A stretch of 62,465 nucleotides of DNA from Methanoregula sp. PtaB.Bin085 (GTDB lineage Archaea > Halobacteriota > Methanomicrobia > Methanomicrobiales > Methanospirillaceae). This document shows positions 52,756 to 60,705 of the stretch, in pieces. A model generated the notes under the pieces. That model had not been told where the DNA came from. It made no database searches and saw nothing but the letters and a program-made list of their open reading frames with translations. How positions within the stretch are numbered: the stretch's first letter is position 1; every line of letters starts with the position of its first letter. The DNA lies in contig NZ_MVQB01000026.1 in the NCBI RefSeq assembly GCF_002067035.1, positions 1-62,465 on the forward strand, written 5' to 3'. A program made the translations under genes and the position numbers.

Positions 52756-52940
52756 ATCTGGATATTTATGAGGGCTCCCCGCCTCAGGGCCTCTCCAAGG
52801 CACAGCGGGGCCAGAGCAGGTTCCGGGAAACGCTCATTGAAGGCCGCCGCGGGAGCGCCCCCGCGGAAGCGGTGGCAACTATCCTGAAGGGGTATGGGGG
52901 CATCAGCTCCCATCGTTTATTTCTGAGCGTGTTTTTCATG
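52756..52940 (+). repeat. Structured non-coding repeat, copy B
   Basis: About 185 bp homologous to the inverted copy at 58562-58745 (roughly 75-80% by eye) and partly to 34992-35126. Shared blocks are CTCCCCGCCTCAGGGCC, GGGGCCAGAGCAGGTTC, CGCTCATTGAAG, and GGTATGGGGGCATCAGC near the right end. The end folds as GGGGGC-ATCA-GCTCCC, with a G-T pair where copy C has G-C. It lies about 200 bp before the HD-domain gene. It has no coding frame common to the copies. Confidence 0.75.
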
Positions 52941-53106
52941 CGAAATTCATTCCGATAATGCACGTAATGGAATACGAAGATGACTCCCTCATTCTCCTGA
53001 ACGGGAAGATCACCCGGACAGCCCCCGGAATATTTTTCTTTAAACAGGATCCCGGCCTCTCTGCGGCTCTGGAGTTCTCCGTCCTGCAAAGGACCGCCCG
53101 CCCCGG

Positions 53107-53114
53107 TTTAAATA
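53107..53114 (+). promoter_or_regulatory. TATA box for the HD-domain gene
   Basis: TTTAAATA is centred about 30 bp before the ATG at 53141, so the transcript should be leaderless or have a leader of a few bases. The same octamer and spacing are seen before the gene at 9267. Confidence 0.6.
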
Positions 53115-53140
53115 CCCGCCGGTTCCACCGGTATACTGGC

Positions 53141-53755
53141 ATGGCACAGAATCAGAAAAATACCATTGAAATCATGCGCCGGTATGTTGAGGAGACCATG
53201 GACCGGCCCGGATCCCACGGCATAGACCATGTTCTGCGGGTCGTGCACCTCTGCGAGATGATCGGGAAGGAGGAGCATGCAGACCTGGATGTGCTCATCC
53301 CTGCTGCCCTTTTCCACGATATTGCACGGTCTGTTGAAGAGAAGGAAGGAATCCCTCACGAAATCGCAGGCGCAGACCATGCAGAACGCTATCTCCGCTC
53401 GATCGGGTATGATGAAGACCGGATTCCGGCGATCTCCCATGCGATCCGCTCCCACCGTTTCAGTACGGGCTGCGAGCCGGAAACGCCGGAGGCAAAGATC
53501 CTGTCGGATGCCGATAAGCTGGACGCGATGGGCGCCGTGGGGATAGCGCGGACATTCATCCGGGCAGGGGAGCACCGGGGGGAGATCCGGGATGGCGTGG
53601 ACCATATCCATACAAAACTGCTGCACCTCGGCGGCCTGATGTATACCGGCACGGCAGGAAAAATCGCATGTGACCGGCACGCGTTTCTCTCCCTGTTCCT
53701 TGAAACGCTCGACCGTGAGGCCGCCCTTCCGGAATCCCGAAGAAGAGAACCCTGA
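53141..53755 (+). CDS. HD-domain phosphohydrolase
   Basis: A 204-residue protein from the ATG at 53141. The HD motif is clear: the first His in GSHGIDHVLRVVHLCEMI, LIPAALFHDIARSVEEKEG with the His-Asp pair, GYDEDRIPAISHAIRSHRF with the later His, and ILSDADKLDAMGAVGIARTF with the final Asp. These are the metal ligands of the YedJ-like uncharacterised HD group. The substrate may be a nucleotide or phosphate ester. The open frame further upstream lies across the TATA box and is not used. Confidence 0.9.
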   Translation: MAQNQKNTIEIMRRYVEETMDRPGSHGIDHVLRVVHLCEMIGKEEHADLDVLIPAALFHDIARSVEEKEGIPHEIAGADHAERYLRSIGYDEDRIPAISHAIRSHRFSTGCEPETPEAKILSDADKLDAMGAVGIARTFIRAGEHRGEIRDGVDHIHTKLLHLGGLMYTGTAGKIACDRHAFLSLFLETLDREAALPESRRREP

Positions 53756-53903
53756 AAAAAAGACCCGCTTGTCTTACCGATTATCATTTCATTTTCACCG
53801 GGTTTTTATTTTTTAAAAATATTTTAATAGGAGGCCGGGTGTATGATTATTTATTGCCGGTACCGCTCCCGGAGGCACGGTACCTGCCGGGAGACGAGGC
53901 CCG

Positions 53904-55334
53904 ATGACATTCAATGCAGACCCGGTTACGTTCATCAACCTGGCATTCTGTGTCGGTGTTGTCGCCCTGAGCCTCTGGTGGTACGGGAAGACAAAAAGCC
54001 GCACCCCGCTCTTCATCGGTCTGGCCTTCGGCCTCTTCGGTATCTCCCACACCTTCATTCTCTTTGGTTTGAACCGGCAGTACGAGCAGATCTATATCCT
54101 GGTACGGATGGCCGCATATGCGATCGTTGCGCTCGGCCTGTTCTTTATCGCTCTCGACGTCATACACCGCAAAAAAGCCGAGGACGATCTCCTGCATGCA
54201 AACGAGGAACTCAGGGCAGCAAACGACCAGCTGCGCCGGTCCGCAGCGGAACTGAAGAATAACCTTGAGGAACTGAACCGGAAGCGGGAGGAGCTTGCCG
54301 AGAGCGAGAAGAAGTTCCGTTCGATCTTCAACTCCCTTATCGACCTGTATTTCCAGACAGATATCAACGGCACAATCCTGATGGCTTCCCCGTCGCTGAA
54401 ACTGCTGAGCGGCTGGGAACCGGAGGAACTCATCGGCACGAATGTGGTTGCCCTGTATCCCGATGAAAAACAGCGCAGAGCCCTGGTTGACGAACTGAAA
54501 AGGAACGGCAGGGTGCAGGATTACCTTGTGCGGCTGAAAAACCGGGCCGGGTATTATATCAATGCCTCGGTGAACTGCCATATTATCCGGGACAGCGATG
54601 GCAATCCGGTGCTGATCGAAGGGACGATCCGCGATGTTACCGAGAAAAAAGCTGCTGAGGACGCCCTGTCGCTGGCACAGAAGAAACTGAACCTGCTCAA
54701 TACGGTCACCTTCCAGGATATCCAGAATGCGGTCTTCTCGCTGAATGGTTACCTGGAGCTGCAGCAGGAAGAGATACCCGGCGAAGTCCAAAAGGACTAT
54801 GTCACCAGGGAGCGGGAACTGGTCGGAACGATATCCGCATCCCTGAACTTTGCTGCCCTGTACCAGACCATGGGGCAGAATCCTCCCGGCTGGCAGAATG
54901 TCCATCACGCGTTCCTGTACGGTATTTCCCACCTGAACCTGCCGGATATCACCCGGACGATCAGCCTGGACGGGCTCGAGATCTATGCAGATCCGATGCT
55001 GGAGAACATCTTCTTCACGCTTGCCGAAAACGTTGTCACGTATGCGAAGGGCGCAACGGAGATCTCCCTGACATACCGCGAGGACGAAGACGGGCTGACG
55101 ATCTCGTTTGCAGACAACGGCCCGGCAATTCCGCCTGCCATGAAGGAGAAGATCTTCGAGCGGCATTATGAGAGGAAGCGCGGGGCCGGCCTCTTCCTTG
55201 CCCGGGAGATCCTCTCTCTCACCGGCATCACGATCCACGAGACCGGTGGCCCGCATTCCGGTGCCCGGTTCGATCTGCGGGTAAAAAAGGGAGGGTACCG
55301 GTTCGCTGGTAACAAGGATTCCCTGCACGGGTAA
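53904..55334 (+). CDS. PAS-domain histidine kinase-like protein lacking the H-box histidine
   Basis: A 476-residue protein. Residues 8-88 have three helices (MASE-like). A coiled coil (about 90-135) leads to a PAS domain with PAC (137-250). The kinase core follows: LNLLNTVTFQDIQNAVFSLNGYLEL, where relatives in methanogens have RHD, so Gln271 replaces the phospho-acceptor His. The ATPase part looks intact: N-box ENVV (375-378), G1 DNGPAIP (404-410) and G2 RGAGLFLAR (426-434). It may be a pseudokinase that regulates a partner or binds ATP only. No response regulator gene adjoins. Confidence 0.88.
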   Translation: MTFNADPVTFINLAFCVGVVALSLWWYGKTKSRTPLFIGLAFGLFGISHTFILFGLNRQYEQIYILVRMAAYAIVALGLFFIALDVIHRKKAEDDLLHANEELRAANDQLRRSAAELKNNLEELNRKREELAESEKKFRSIFNSLIDLYFQTDINGTILMASPSLKLLSGWEPEELIGTNVVALYPDEKQRRALVDELKRNGRVQDYLVRLKNRAGYYINASVNCHIIRDSDGNPVLIEGTIRDVTEKKAAEDALSLAQKKLNLLNTVTFQDIQNAVFSLNGYLELQQEEIPGEVQKDYVTRERELVGTISASLNFAALYQTMGQNPPGWQNVHHAFLYGISHLNLPDITRTISLDGLEIYADPMLENIFFTLAENVVTYAKGATEISLTYREDEDGLTISFADNGPAIPPAMKEKIFERHYERKRGAGLFLAREILSLTGITIHETGGPHSGARFDLRVKKGGYRFAGNKDSLHG

Positions 55335-55518
55335 GGGCAGCCGGTTTTATGGAAGGGGTGCCGTCCGGTACTGACAACGCCCCGTGACCCGGCCGGCTTC
55401 CCCTGGAACCACCGTCCAGTCCGGTCCCCTCCCGGACTCCCTGAACCGTTACAGCCGGCAGCGGCACGGGGGTATCACAGCGTTTATACTCCTGTCGGTT
55501 TTATCAATAGTGAAGTAC

Positions 55519-56259
55519 ATGACCAAAACCTGTGCGCAATGCGGCCACGCGGGGCTCGACGACCATGCGCTCTTCTGCAACCGGTGCGGTGCTCCCGTGC
55601 CCGAAGAGAAGAAGCCCGCATTCCCGGTCTGCCCGGGGTGCGGCACCGTCGTTTCCGACGAACTGGCACAGTTCTGCAACCGGTGCGGCACCCGGATCCT
55701 GCCGGTCCCGGTCGTCTGCAGCACCTGCGGCAGCCCGGCAATCGACAGCCATTCGCGGTTCTGCACCCGCTGCGGCACCACGTTTGAGCCAAAACCGGTT
55801 GCCCGGAGCATGACCTGCCCTTCCTGCGGCGCCCCCGATCCCTCCGGCCAGTCGCTTTTCTGCAACCGCTGCGGATCCTCGTTCAGCCGGCCGGCCGCGC
55901 AGATCCTCCACCAGCCCAACCCGGCACCGGTCGTTATCACCCAGCGGAAGCAGGCTGCACCGGCGCCGCTGGTCATCGTGCCGGAATCGGACTGGGAACC
56001 CTGGAGCGACGTCCCGCCGGCCCACACGAGTGCCGGCCCGGCAGCTCCTCCCGCCCAGCCGGAACCGCTCCATCATGACCAGCAGATCGCGATGCCCCAG
56101 AAGCGTTACTCCCATCTCCCGCTCGTTGCAGACGAGATGCGCAAGAAACCCGCACCATCGGAAGACCATCAGCCGCATGACATTGCCGGCCTTCCGCCCC
56201 GGAAGAAGTCGTCATCTTCGGGCAGGAAAGGCGTTCTTGGTTTTCTCAACAAGAAATAA
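55519..56259 (+). CDS. Protein with four zinc ribbons and disordered tail
   Basis: A 246-residue protein from the ATG at 55519; an in-frame GTG three codons earlier is possible. Four zinc ribbons fill residues 4-125: CAQCGHAG..FCNRCG, CPGCGTVV..FCNRCG, CSTCGSPA..FCTRCG and CPSCGAPD..FCNRCG. The tail is Pro/Ala-rich and ends in a basic SSSSGRKGVLGFLNKK. TTTATA about 33 bp before the ATG suggests a leaderless transcript. It has no membrane helix, unlike the ribbon protein encoded at 35967. Function unknown. Confidence 0.82.
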   Translation: MTKTCAQCGHAGLDDHALFCNRCGAPVPEEKKPAFPVCPGCGTVVSDELAQFCNRCGTRILPVPVVCSTCGSPAIDSHSRFCTRCGTTFEPKPVARSMTCPSCGAPDPSGQSLFCNRCGSSFSRPAAQILHQPNPAPVVITQRKQAAPAPLVIVPESDWEPWSDVPPAHTSAGPAAPPAQPEPLHHDQQIAMPQKRYSHLPLVADEMRKKPAPSEDHQPHDIAGLPPRKKSSSSGRKGVLGFLNKK

Positions 56260-56357
56260 CGGGCGCGTTCCGGCAGGTTTTCCCCCTGCCGGGATCACCA
56301 AATTGTTTTTGTAGTTCCCACTCACATCCTACCCTCAGCAATCCTGGAAATCCTCCC

Positions 56358-56921
56358 ATGAGAACCTCCTGCCTGCCGATCATCGCACTGGTCCTGTGCG
56401 CATGTCTCATCGTTGCCGGTTGCACCGATGAGGACACCACGCCACCGCCACCCCAACCCGTGAGCGGGAGCGGTGCCCAGCCCGGAGCGCTGATCCAGAC
56501 GTTCGGCAACATCACGGGGCAGGGTGTCATCCTCCAGGGTGTTCCCCGCGGGACGATCGATACCGTCACGTTCACCATCGGCCTTGCACAGGGCATCAAA
56601 ACGCTCGACATGAACGGTACAACGATCGCCTATGCGGATTCCGTGCGTACCGAGATCCTGACACCGGTACAGGGATATTTTGGCAACCCGCCTCCGGGCT
56701 CCTGGGGCATTATCGATGTTGCCGACCAGCTGGGGGGAGAGCGGAACATGCGGATTGATTTTGAAGAGAAATTCGTTGTCCGGATCAACCCGAAGGTTCC
56801 GGTTATTTCAGACCAGGTGTTCACGGTCTCGGTGAGACCTCCCGAAGGAAGACCCCTGATGATCCGGCTTATCGCTCCTGCGGAGATCGGTGAGCAGGAT
56901 AATGTTCTGCGGCCCCTCTGA
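56358..56921 (+). CDS. Lipoprotein with archaellin-like beta domain
   Basis: A 187-residue lipoprotein with signal CLPIIALVLCACLIVAGC ending in the lipobox. The mature part (about residues 45-187) has the archaellin beta-domain plan: GQGVILQGVPRGTIDTVTFTIGLAQGIKTLDMNGTTIAY, then WGIIDVADQLGGERNMRIDFEEKFVV and FTVSVRPPEGRPLMIRLIAPAEIGEQDNVLRPL. In archaellins the region after the N-terminal helix shows the same order, including the E-x-F and P.G..l.i.r..P motifs. The pilin helix is replaced by a lipid anchor. No archaellum genes are in this window. Confidence 0.72.
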   Translation: MRTSCLPIIALVLCACLIVAGCTDEDTTPPPPQPVSGSGAQPGALIQTFGNITGQGVILQGVPRGTIDTVTFTIGLAQGIKTLDMNGTTIAYADSVRTEILTPVQGYFGNPPPGSWGIIDVADQLGGERNMRIDFEEKFVVRINPKVPVISDQVFTVSVRPPEGRPLMIRLIAPAEIGEQDNVLRPL

Positions 56922-57015
56922 TCCCCTTCCGGACGGGGGCACCTGCCGGAAAAGGAAGGCAAAACAATAAAAACCCGGGATCGTCCGCTTCGGTGCGGCT
57001 GCGGGAACCGGCCGG

Positions 57016-58416
57016 TTATGGTTTTTTCAGCCGCTCCCTGAGGACAGGACTGTCGGTAAAAACCCGGGCAAACGGCTCGATCATGTGCTCCTTCGTATGC
57101 TGCTCCGCCTCCCTTCGTACCGGCGGGAGTGCCAGGAGCAGGGAGAAGAGACTGGTGCGGATCCGGCTGACAGGATCGTTCTGCGGGAAATCGTACATGC
57201 CGTGGGCTTTATAGTATGCGTGATCGGCTTTGAACATCGCCCGCATGTTCCCCCAGATCTCGTCACGGAGCACCTTGAGCCCCCCGGTGCGGGGGAAACC
57301 GGCAGGGGCGATATACCCGCTCTCCGCAAGCCGGAGCGCGTGCCCGCAGAGCGCATCGATCCGGGCATCGGTGAGCCCGGAGACAGGGCTCTCGTCCGAG
57401 ACCATGCCGGCAGGGTTCGCGCCCTGGACGGTGACAAACGCGGTCAGGACTTCGCGGAGCGTGGAGCACCGGGAAAGGGGCCCCTGGATGAGGAACGCCA
57501 CCTGCTTTCCTTCCAGGTACGGCACGTGGCCCCGGTAGAAACTCCGGTCAAAGAACTGCTTGAACGCCGCCGAGAGGTACCGGTCCCGGATCGGCCCGGC
57601 ATAGATGATGATATCCGCCGGCTGGATCGTCTCTTCAAAGAATTCACGGAACCCGTCGGTGTAGATGCAGGTGTTGTCAAAGGCGCAGCGGCAGCAGCCG
57701 AGGCAGCCCCCTTTGATTCCTGCCTCCTCGAGCGGGACGATGGATGCGGCCTTCCCGAAACAGGAGGCGGCCCGGCCCACCATCTTCTCGAGGTTCGACC
57801 CGGGTGTCGCATCGGACAGGATGAGGACGTTCTTTGTGCCGGCATCGAACGGCAGCGGTACAGGACCGGGCCGGTACTCCGGGCTCTCATGGTCAGCCGG
57901 CGGGTAGGTCTTCTGTATTTCCGGTCTCCGGGCCGCGGTATCGAAGAAGTCCTGGCCGAAGAGGACGAGGTTCCGCTGGTGTTTTTCAAAGAGCAGGTCT
58001 TCCGACTTTGCCATGAAGGCCCCGGCCCAGTTCATGCCAAGATCCTCGCTTATTGCATGGAGGTAGGCGTTTGCCGTGTGATCGAAGAAATGAATGGAGG
58101 TGGTGAGCGAGGCTGCGTACTTTCCCGAGAAGGCCGATGCCGCATTCCGGGTGAAGACCAGCTCGATGAACCGCTTGAGCTGCGCCGGAACGAGGAGGTA
58201 GTACACCGGCGTTGCGAACAGGACTGCGTCCGCGGAAGAGACAGACGCGATGATCTTTGCAAACTCTTTCTCATCCTTCTCGATGGCAGCAATCCGCAAC
58301 CCGATATCCTCGGTCACGAACGTGTGGGCGGGAAATGCCAGTTCGAGAAACCGGACGTACTGCATGGTGATGCTCTGCCTTCCCTTGGGGCTGCCGTTCA
58401 GTACACAGATCTTCAT
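57016..58416 (-). CDS. Two-domain flavodoxin-like NAD(P)H-dependent FMN reductase / iron-sulfur flavoprotein
   Basis: A 466-residue protein with two flavodoxin-like domains. The first begins MKICVLNGSPKGRQSITMQY with the FMN phosphate loop and has ATPVYYLLVPAQLKRFIE. The second begins VLILSDATPGSNLEKMVGRAASCF and has GGCLGCCRCAFDNTCIY, a Cys-rich segment like that of iron-sulfur flavoproteins, and AGPIRDRYLSAAFKQFFDRSF. Both carry the P.Y...p...k.f.dR pattern. Single-domain relatives are about 200 residues, so this is an internal fusion. It probably reduces quinones, flavins or reactive oxygen compounds. Confidence 0.86.
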   Translation of the reverse strand: MKICVLNGSPKGRQSITMQYVRFLELAFPAHTFVTEDIGLRIAAIEKDEKEFAKIIASVSSADAVLFATPVYYLLVPAQLKRFIELVFTRNAASAFSGKYAASLTTSIHFFDHTANAYLHAISEDLGMNWAGAFMAKSEDLLFEKHQRNLVLFGQDFFDTAARRPEIQKTYPPADHESPEYRPGPVPLPFDAGTKNVLILSDATPGSNLEKMVGRAASCFGKAASIVPLEEAGIKGGCLGCCRCAFDNTCIYTDGFREFFEETIQPADIIIYAGPIRDRYLSAAFKQFFDRSFYRGHVPYLEGKQVAFLIQGPLSRCSTLREVLTAFVTVQGANPAGMVSDESPVSGLTDARIDALCGHALRLAESGYIAPAGFPRTGGLKVLRDEIWGNMRAMFKADHAYYKAHGMYDFPQNDPVSRIRTSLFSLLLALPPVRREAEQHTKEHMIEPFARVFTDSPVLRERLKKP

Positions 58417-58561
58417 GGGAAATTCCTGGGAGAGTGTTTATCCGGGGGATCTATAAAGGGACGGGTTTTATCCGGAAAATGTATGAGAATCCATTGTACA
58501 ATGAAATGATCGCCCGCCTTGCGCCAGCCCGGATTCGATCACGGGGACATGCTTAAAATTT
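58417..58561. other. Promoter region of the flavoprotein gene
   Basis: About 145 bp. On the minus strand TTTATAG-like AT-rich DNA lies about 35 bp before the flavoprotein ATG. Nothing else can be recognised. Confidence 0.3.
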
Positions 58562-58745
58562 CAATGAAAGTCACGCTGAGATCCAATGATGGGGGCTGAT
58601 GCCCCCATACCCCCTTTATGATATGTGCCGCCGCCCCGAAGGGCGCCCCGCGGCGGCTTCAATGAGCGGTTTTCCGAACCTGCTCTGGCCCCGCCGTGCC
58701 CCGCGAGGGGCCCTGAGGCGGGGAACCCTCGTTAATATCCTGATT
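58562..58745 (-). repeat. Structured non-coding repeat, copy C
   Basis: Reverse orientation of copy B. On the plus strand the left end contains GGGGGCTGATGCCCCC, a perfect hairpin with a four-base loop. GCGCCCCGCGGCGG and CCCCGCGAGGGGCC are further self-complementary parts. Homology with copy B extends through flanking AT-rich bases (GGATATT and CAGCGTG-type ends), so the unit is near 185 bp. No shared reading frame exists. Confidence 0.75.
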
Positions 58746-58904
58746 TGTTTTTTTTATTGTACATCAATGAACTTCCGTTCATTCTATGATTATCCGAACT
58801 AGAAATCCCCAGTCGCTCCGATTCCTCATGGGATAAAACCAATAACTGCGAATCATCCCGCAGCCTAAGAAATGTTATTATCATTCCCGCTCTCACGGAT
58901 ACAC

Positions 58905-59762
58905 ATGACATCGTTACGTCGTTCCGGGCAGGTCCTGTCCGGGCTGTTTATCCTTGGAGCGCTGCTCGTCCTCGTGCTTGCAGCCGGCTGCACGCAGCAG
59001 AATGCAACGCCACCGGCCACCCCGCAGGTTACCACGCAGGCCCCGGCGGGCATGCCAAACCCCGCGTCCGTGTACTGCGGGGATGTTGGCGGCACCCTTG
59101 AGATCAAAAAGGATGCATCCGGCGGGGAGTACGGCATGTGCACGTTTGCAAACGGTACCTCCTGCGAGGAGTGGGCGCTCTTCCGCAAGGAAGGATGCAA
59201 GCCCGGTGTTGCACCGGCAGCAACCACTGCTGCGCCGGCTATCGGCATGGCGAACCCGGCTTCCGTGTACTGCGGAGAGGCCGGTGGAAAGACCGAGATA
59301 AAAACCGATGCTTCCGGTGGCCAGTACGGGATGTGCACGTTCACAAACGGTACTTCCTGCGAGGAATGGGCGCTCTTCCGCAAGGAAGGATGCAAAAGCG
59401 GTGTAGCCGTACAGACAACTGCAGCGGAGGGAAAGAAGATGGTGACCCTGACAGAAGCCGACAAGGGAAAGACTGAGGATATCGCACAGGGAACAAGATT
59501 TGCCGTCCAGCTGAAGGAGAACCCGACCACCGGGTTCCAGTGGAATGCAACCGTCTCCTCCGGCCTTACCATCCAGTCATCCGATTACCAGCAGGACAAG
59601 GCAGCCGAAGGAATGGTTGGGGTCGGCGGGACCCGGACATGGGTGGTTGTGGCAAACGATCTCGGCACCCAGAAGTTCTCGGCCGTCTACATGCGCTCGT
59701 GGGAGCCGGTGACCGGCAACGAGACCGGGTACAGCGTGAATGTTAATGTTGTGAAGATCTGA
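58905..59762 (+). CDS. Lipoprotein with two DUF333 repeats and an I42 (chagasin-like) inhibitor domain
   Basis: A 285-residue lipoprotein from the ATG at 58905; the signal ends in the lipobox AAGC. Two DUF333 repeats follow, at about residues 50-98 and 112-160: NPASVYCG..GG..EIK.DASGG.YGMC.F.NGTSCEEWALFRKEGC. They are about 85% identical, so the duplication is recent. Residues about 170-285 are an I42 inhibitor domain with ENPTTGFQW, GVGGTRTWVV and MRSWEP, the three loops that enter the cleft of papain-like proteases. It may protect the cell surface from secreted cysteine peptidases. Confidence 0.88.
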   Translation: MTSLRRSGQVLSGLFILGALLVLVLAAGCTQQNATPPATPQVTTQAPAGMPNPASVYCGDVGGTLEIKKDASGGEYGMCTFANGTSCEEWALFRKEGCKPGVAPAATTAAPAIGMANPASVYCGEAGGKTEIKTDASGGQYGMCTFTNGTSCEEWALFRKEGCKSGVAVQTTAAEGKKMVTLTEADKGKTEDIAQGTRFAVQLKENPTTGFQWNATVSSGLTIQSSDYQQDKAAEGMVGVGGTRTWVVVANDLGTQKFSAVYMRSWEPVTGNETGYSVNVNVVKI

Positions 59763-59767
59763 AGCGG

Positions 59768-59792
59768 CCGGGAATTTCCCGGAAATTTTTTT
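59768..59792 (+). terminator. Hairpin with T-run after the inhibitor lipoprotein gene
   Basis: CCGGGAA (59768-59774) and TTCCCGG (59776-59782) form a compact palindrome, followed after three A by seven T. It starts six bases after the TGA stop. This fits a terminator. Confidence 0.65.
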
Positions 59793-60705
59793 CTCAGGGA
59801 CTCCGGAAATGAAAAACCGGAAAAAAATCCCATTTTTTCATTACGCTCCGGAGATTTGTTCCGGATTTTTTACCGGAGAAAATTCCGGATTTTCACGCCC
59901 GGGATTTCGGCTCTGCAGGACCTTCAGTTTTTTCTGATGAACGGTTGGGCTCCCGCAGGTCCGGGCTGTGGGCCACCCTCCTGTCCTGGCCCCCCAGAGG
60001 GGCTATGGTATTCCGGGCCCTATACGGGCTCCGATTGCCAATCCGGCGATCCTGATCCCGGGATGAGGGGGCCAGGTGTCAACGGCCGGGAAAATTATTG
60101 ATTTAATGGGCTATTTTTCGAAAAAAAGCGATTAAACCGGGATTTGACCTGTTAAAATAGCGGGCCTGTACGGGCCGATCTTTTCCCGGCGTAGTTCAGC
60201 CCGCCGGAAATGAAAAAAGGGGGGGTTTCCGGATCCGGATATCCGGGACCGGACCTCGTCCGGGTATGCCTGGTGGGATGCCCAGCGGGGGCCATTTTGA
60301 CCTCCGTTTGCCCTTTTCCGGGAAAATTTTGTGTCTCATTCGCATTTTTTTGTGTCCCTGATTTTCAACGAGGGTGATTTTGGGCATTGATTGGCAGACA
60401 AGTTCCATTCTGCTCCGAAAAACCTGCCGTTTTGGGCCTCTTTAAACGTGAGAATTGGGAGGGAGGCAGACTCCCGGAAGTGTGAGGGATCTGCAATGGC
60501 AGGGATGGGCGACAGGGCAGTTTGCGAAGAGGGTCGGTTTTACGTCGGGGGAATGCGAGGGCGGTGCTTTTTTCAATCGGTAATCCGGCAATTTTTCTTT
60601 CAGGAGCCGGACGAAATGCCGGAAAAATTCCGGTCTCCTGCGCTCAATTTTTCCCGGAAAATATTTCGCAATCTATTTGTGGCACCGCACCGACTTTTTC
60701 ATCGC
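59793..60705. other. Long non-coding stretch with CCGGA-type palindromes
   Basis: About 900 bp without a convincing gene. It is rich in short CCGGA/TCCGG units and T-runs near 59790-59880. GCTATTTT (60110-60117) and AAAATAGC (60154-60161) form an inverted repeat. The related units GGGCCCTATACGGGC (near 60018) and GGGCCTGTACGGGC (near 60163) recur. An open frame leads into the gene at 60706, but its composition and lack of a signal peptide argue against coding. No RNA gene could be recognised. Confidence 0.4.

Noticed and set aside
53847-55328. 493-residue minus-strand reading frame opposite the PAS kinase
   Set aside because: It mirrors the kinase gene in GC-rich DNA and has shadow-like composition; the plus frame shows clear PAS and ATPase motifs.
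57085-58509. 474-residue plus-strand reading frame opposite the flavoprotein
   Set aside because: It has no recognisable domain and is rich in Arg/Glu/Asp as expected for an antisense shadow; the minus frame has flavodoxin motifs.
59793-60705. tRNA or other stable RNA gene in the long gap
   Set aside because: No cloverleaf, CCA-type end or conserved T-arm could be found by eye; the palindromes are short and scattered.
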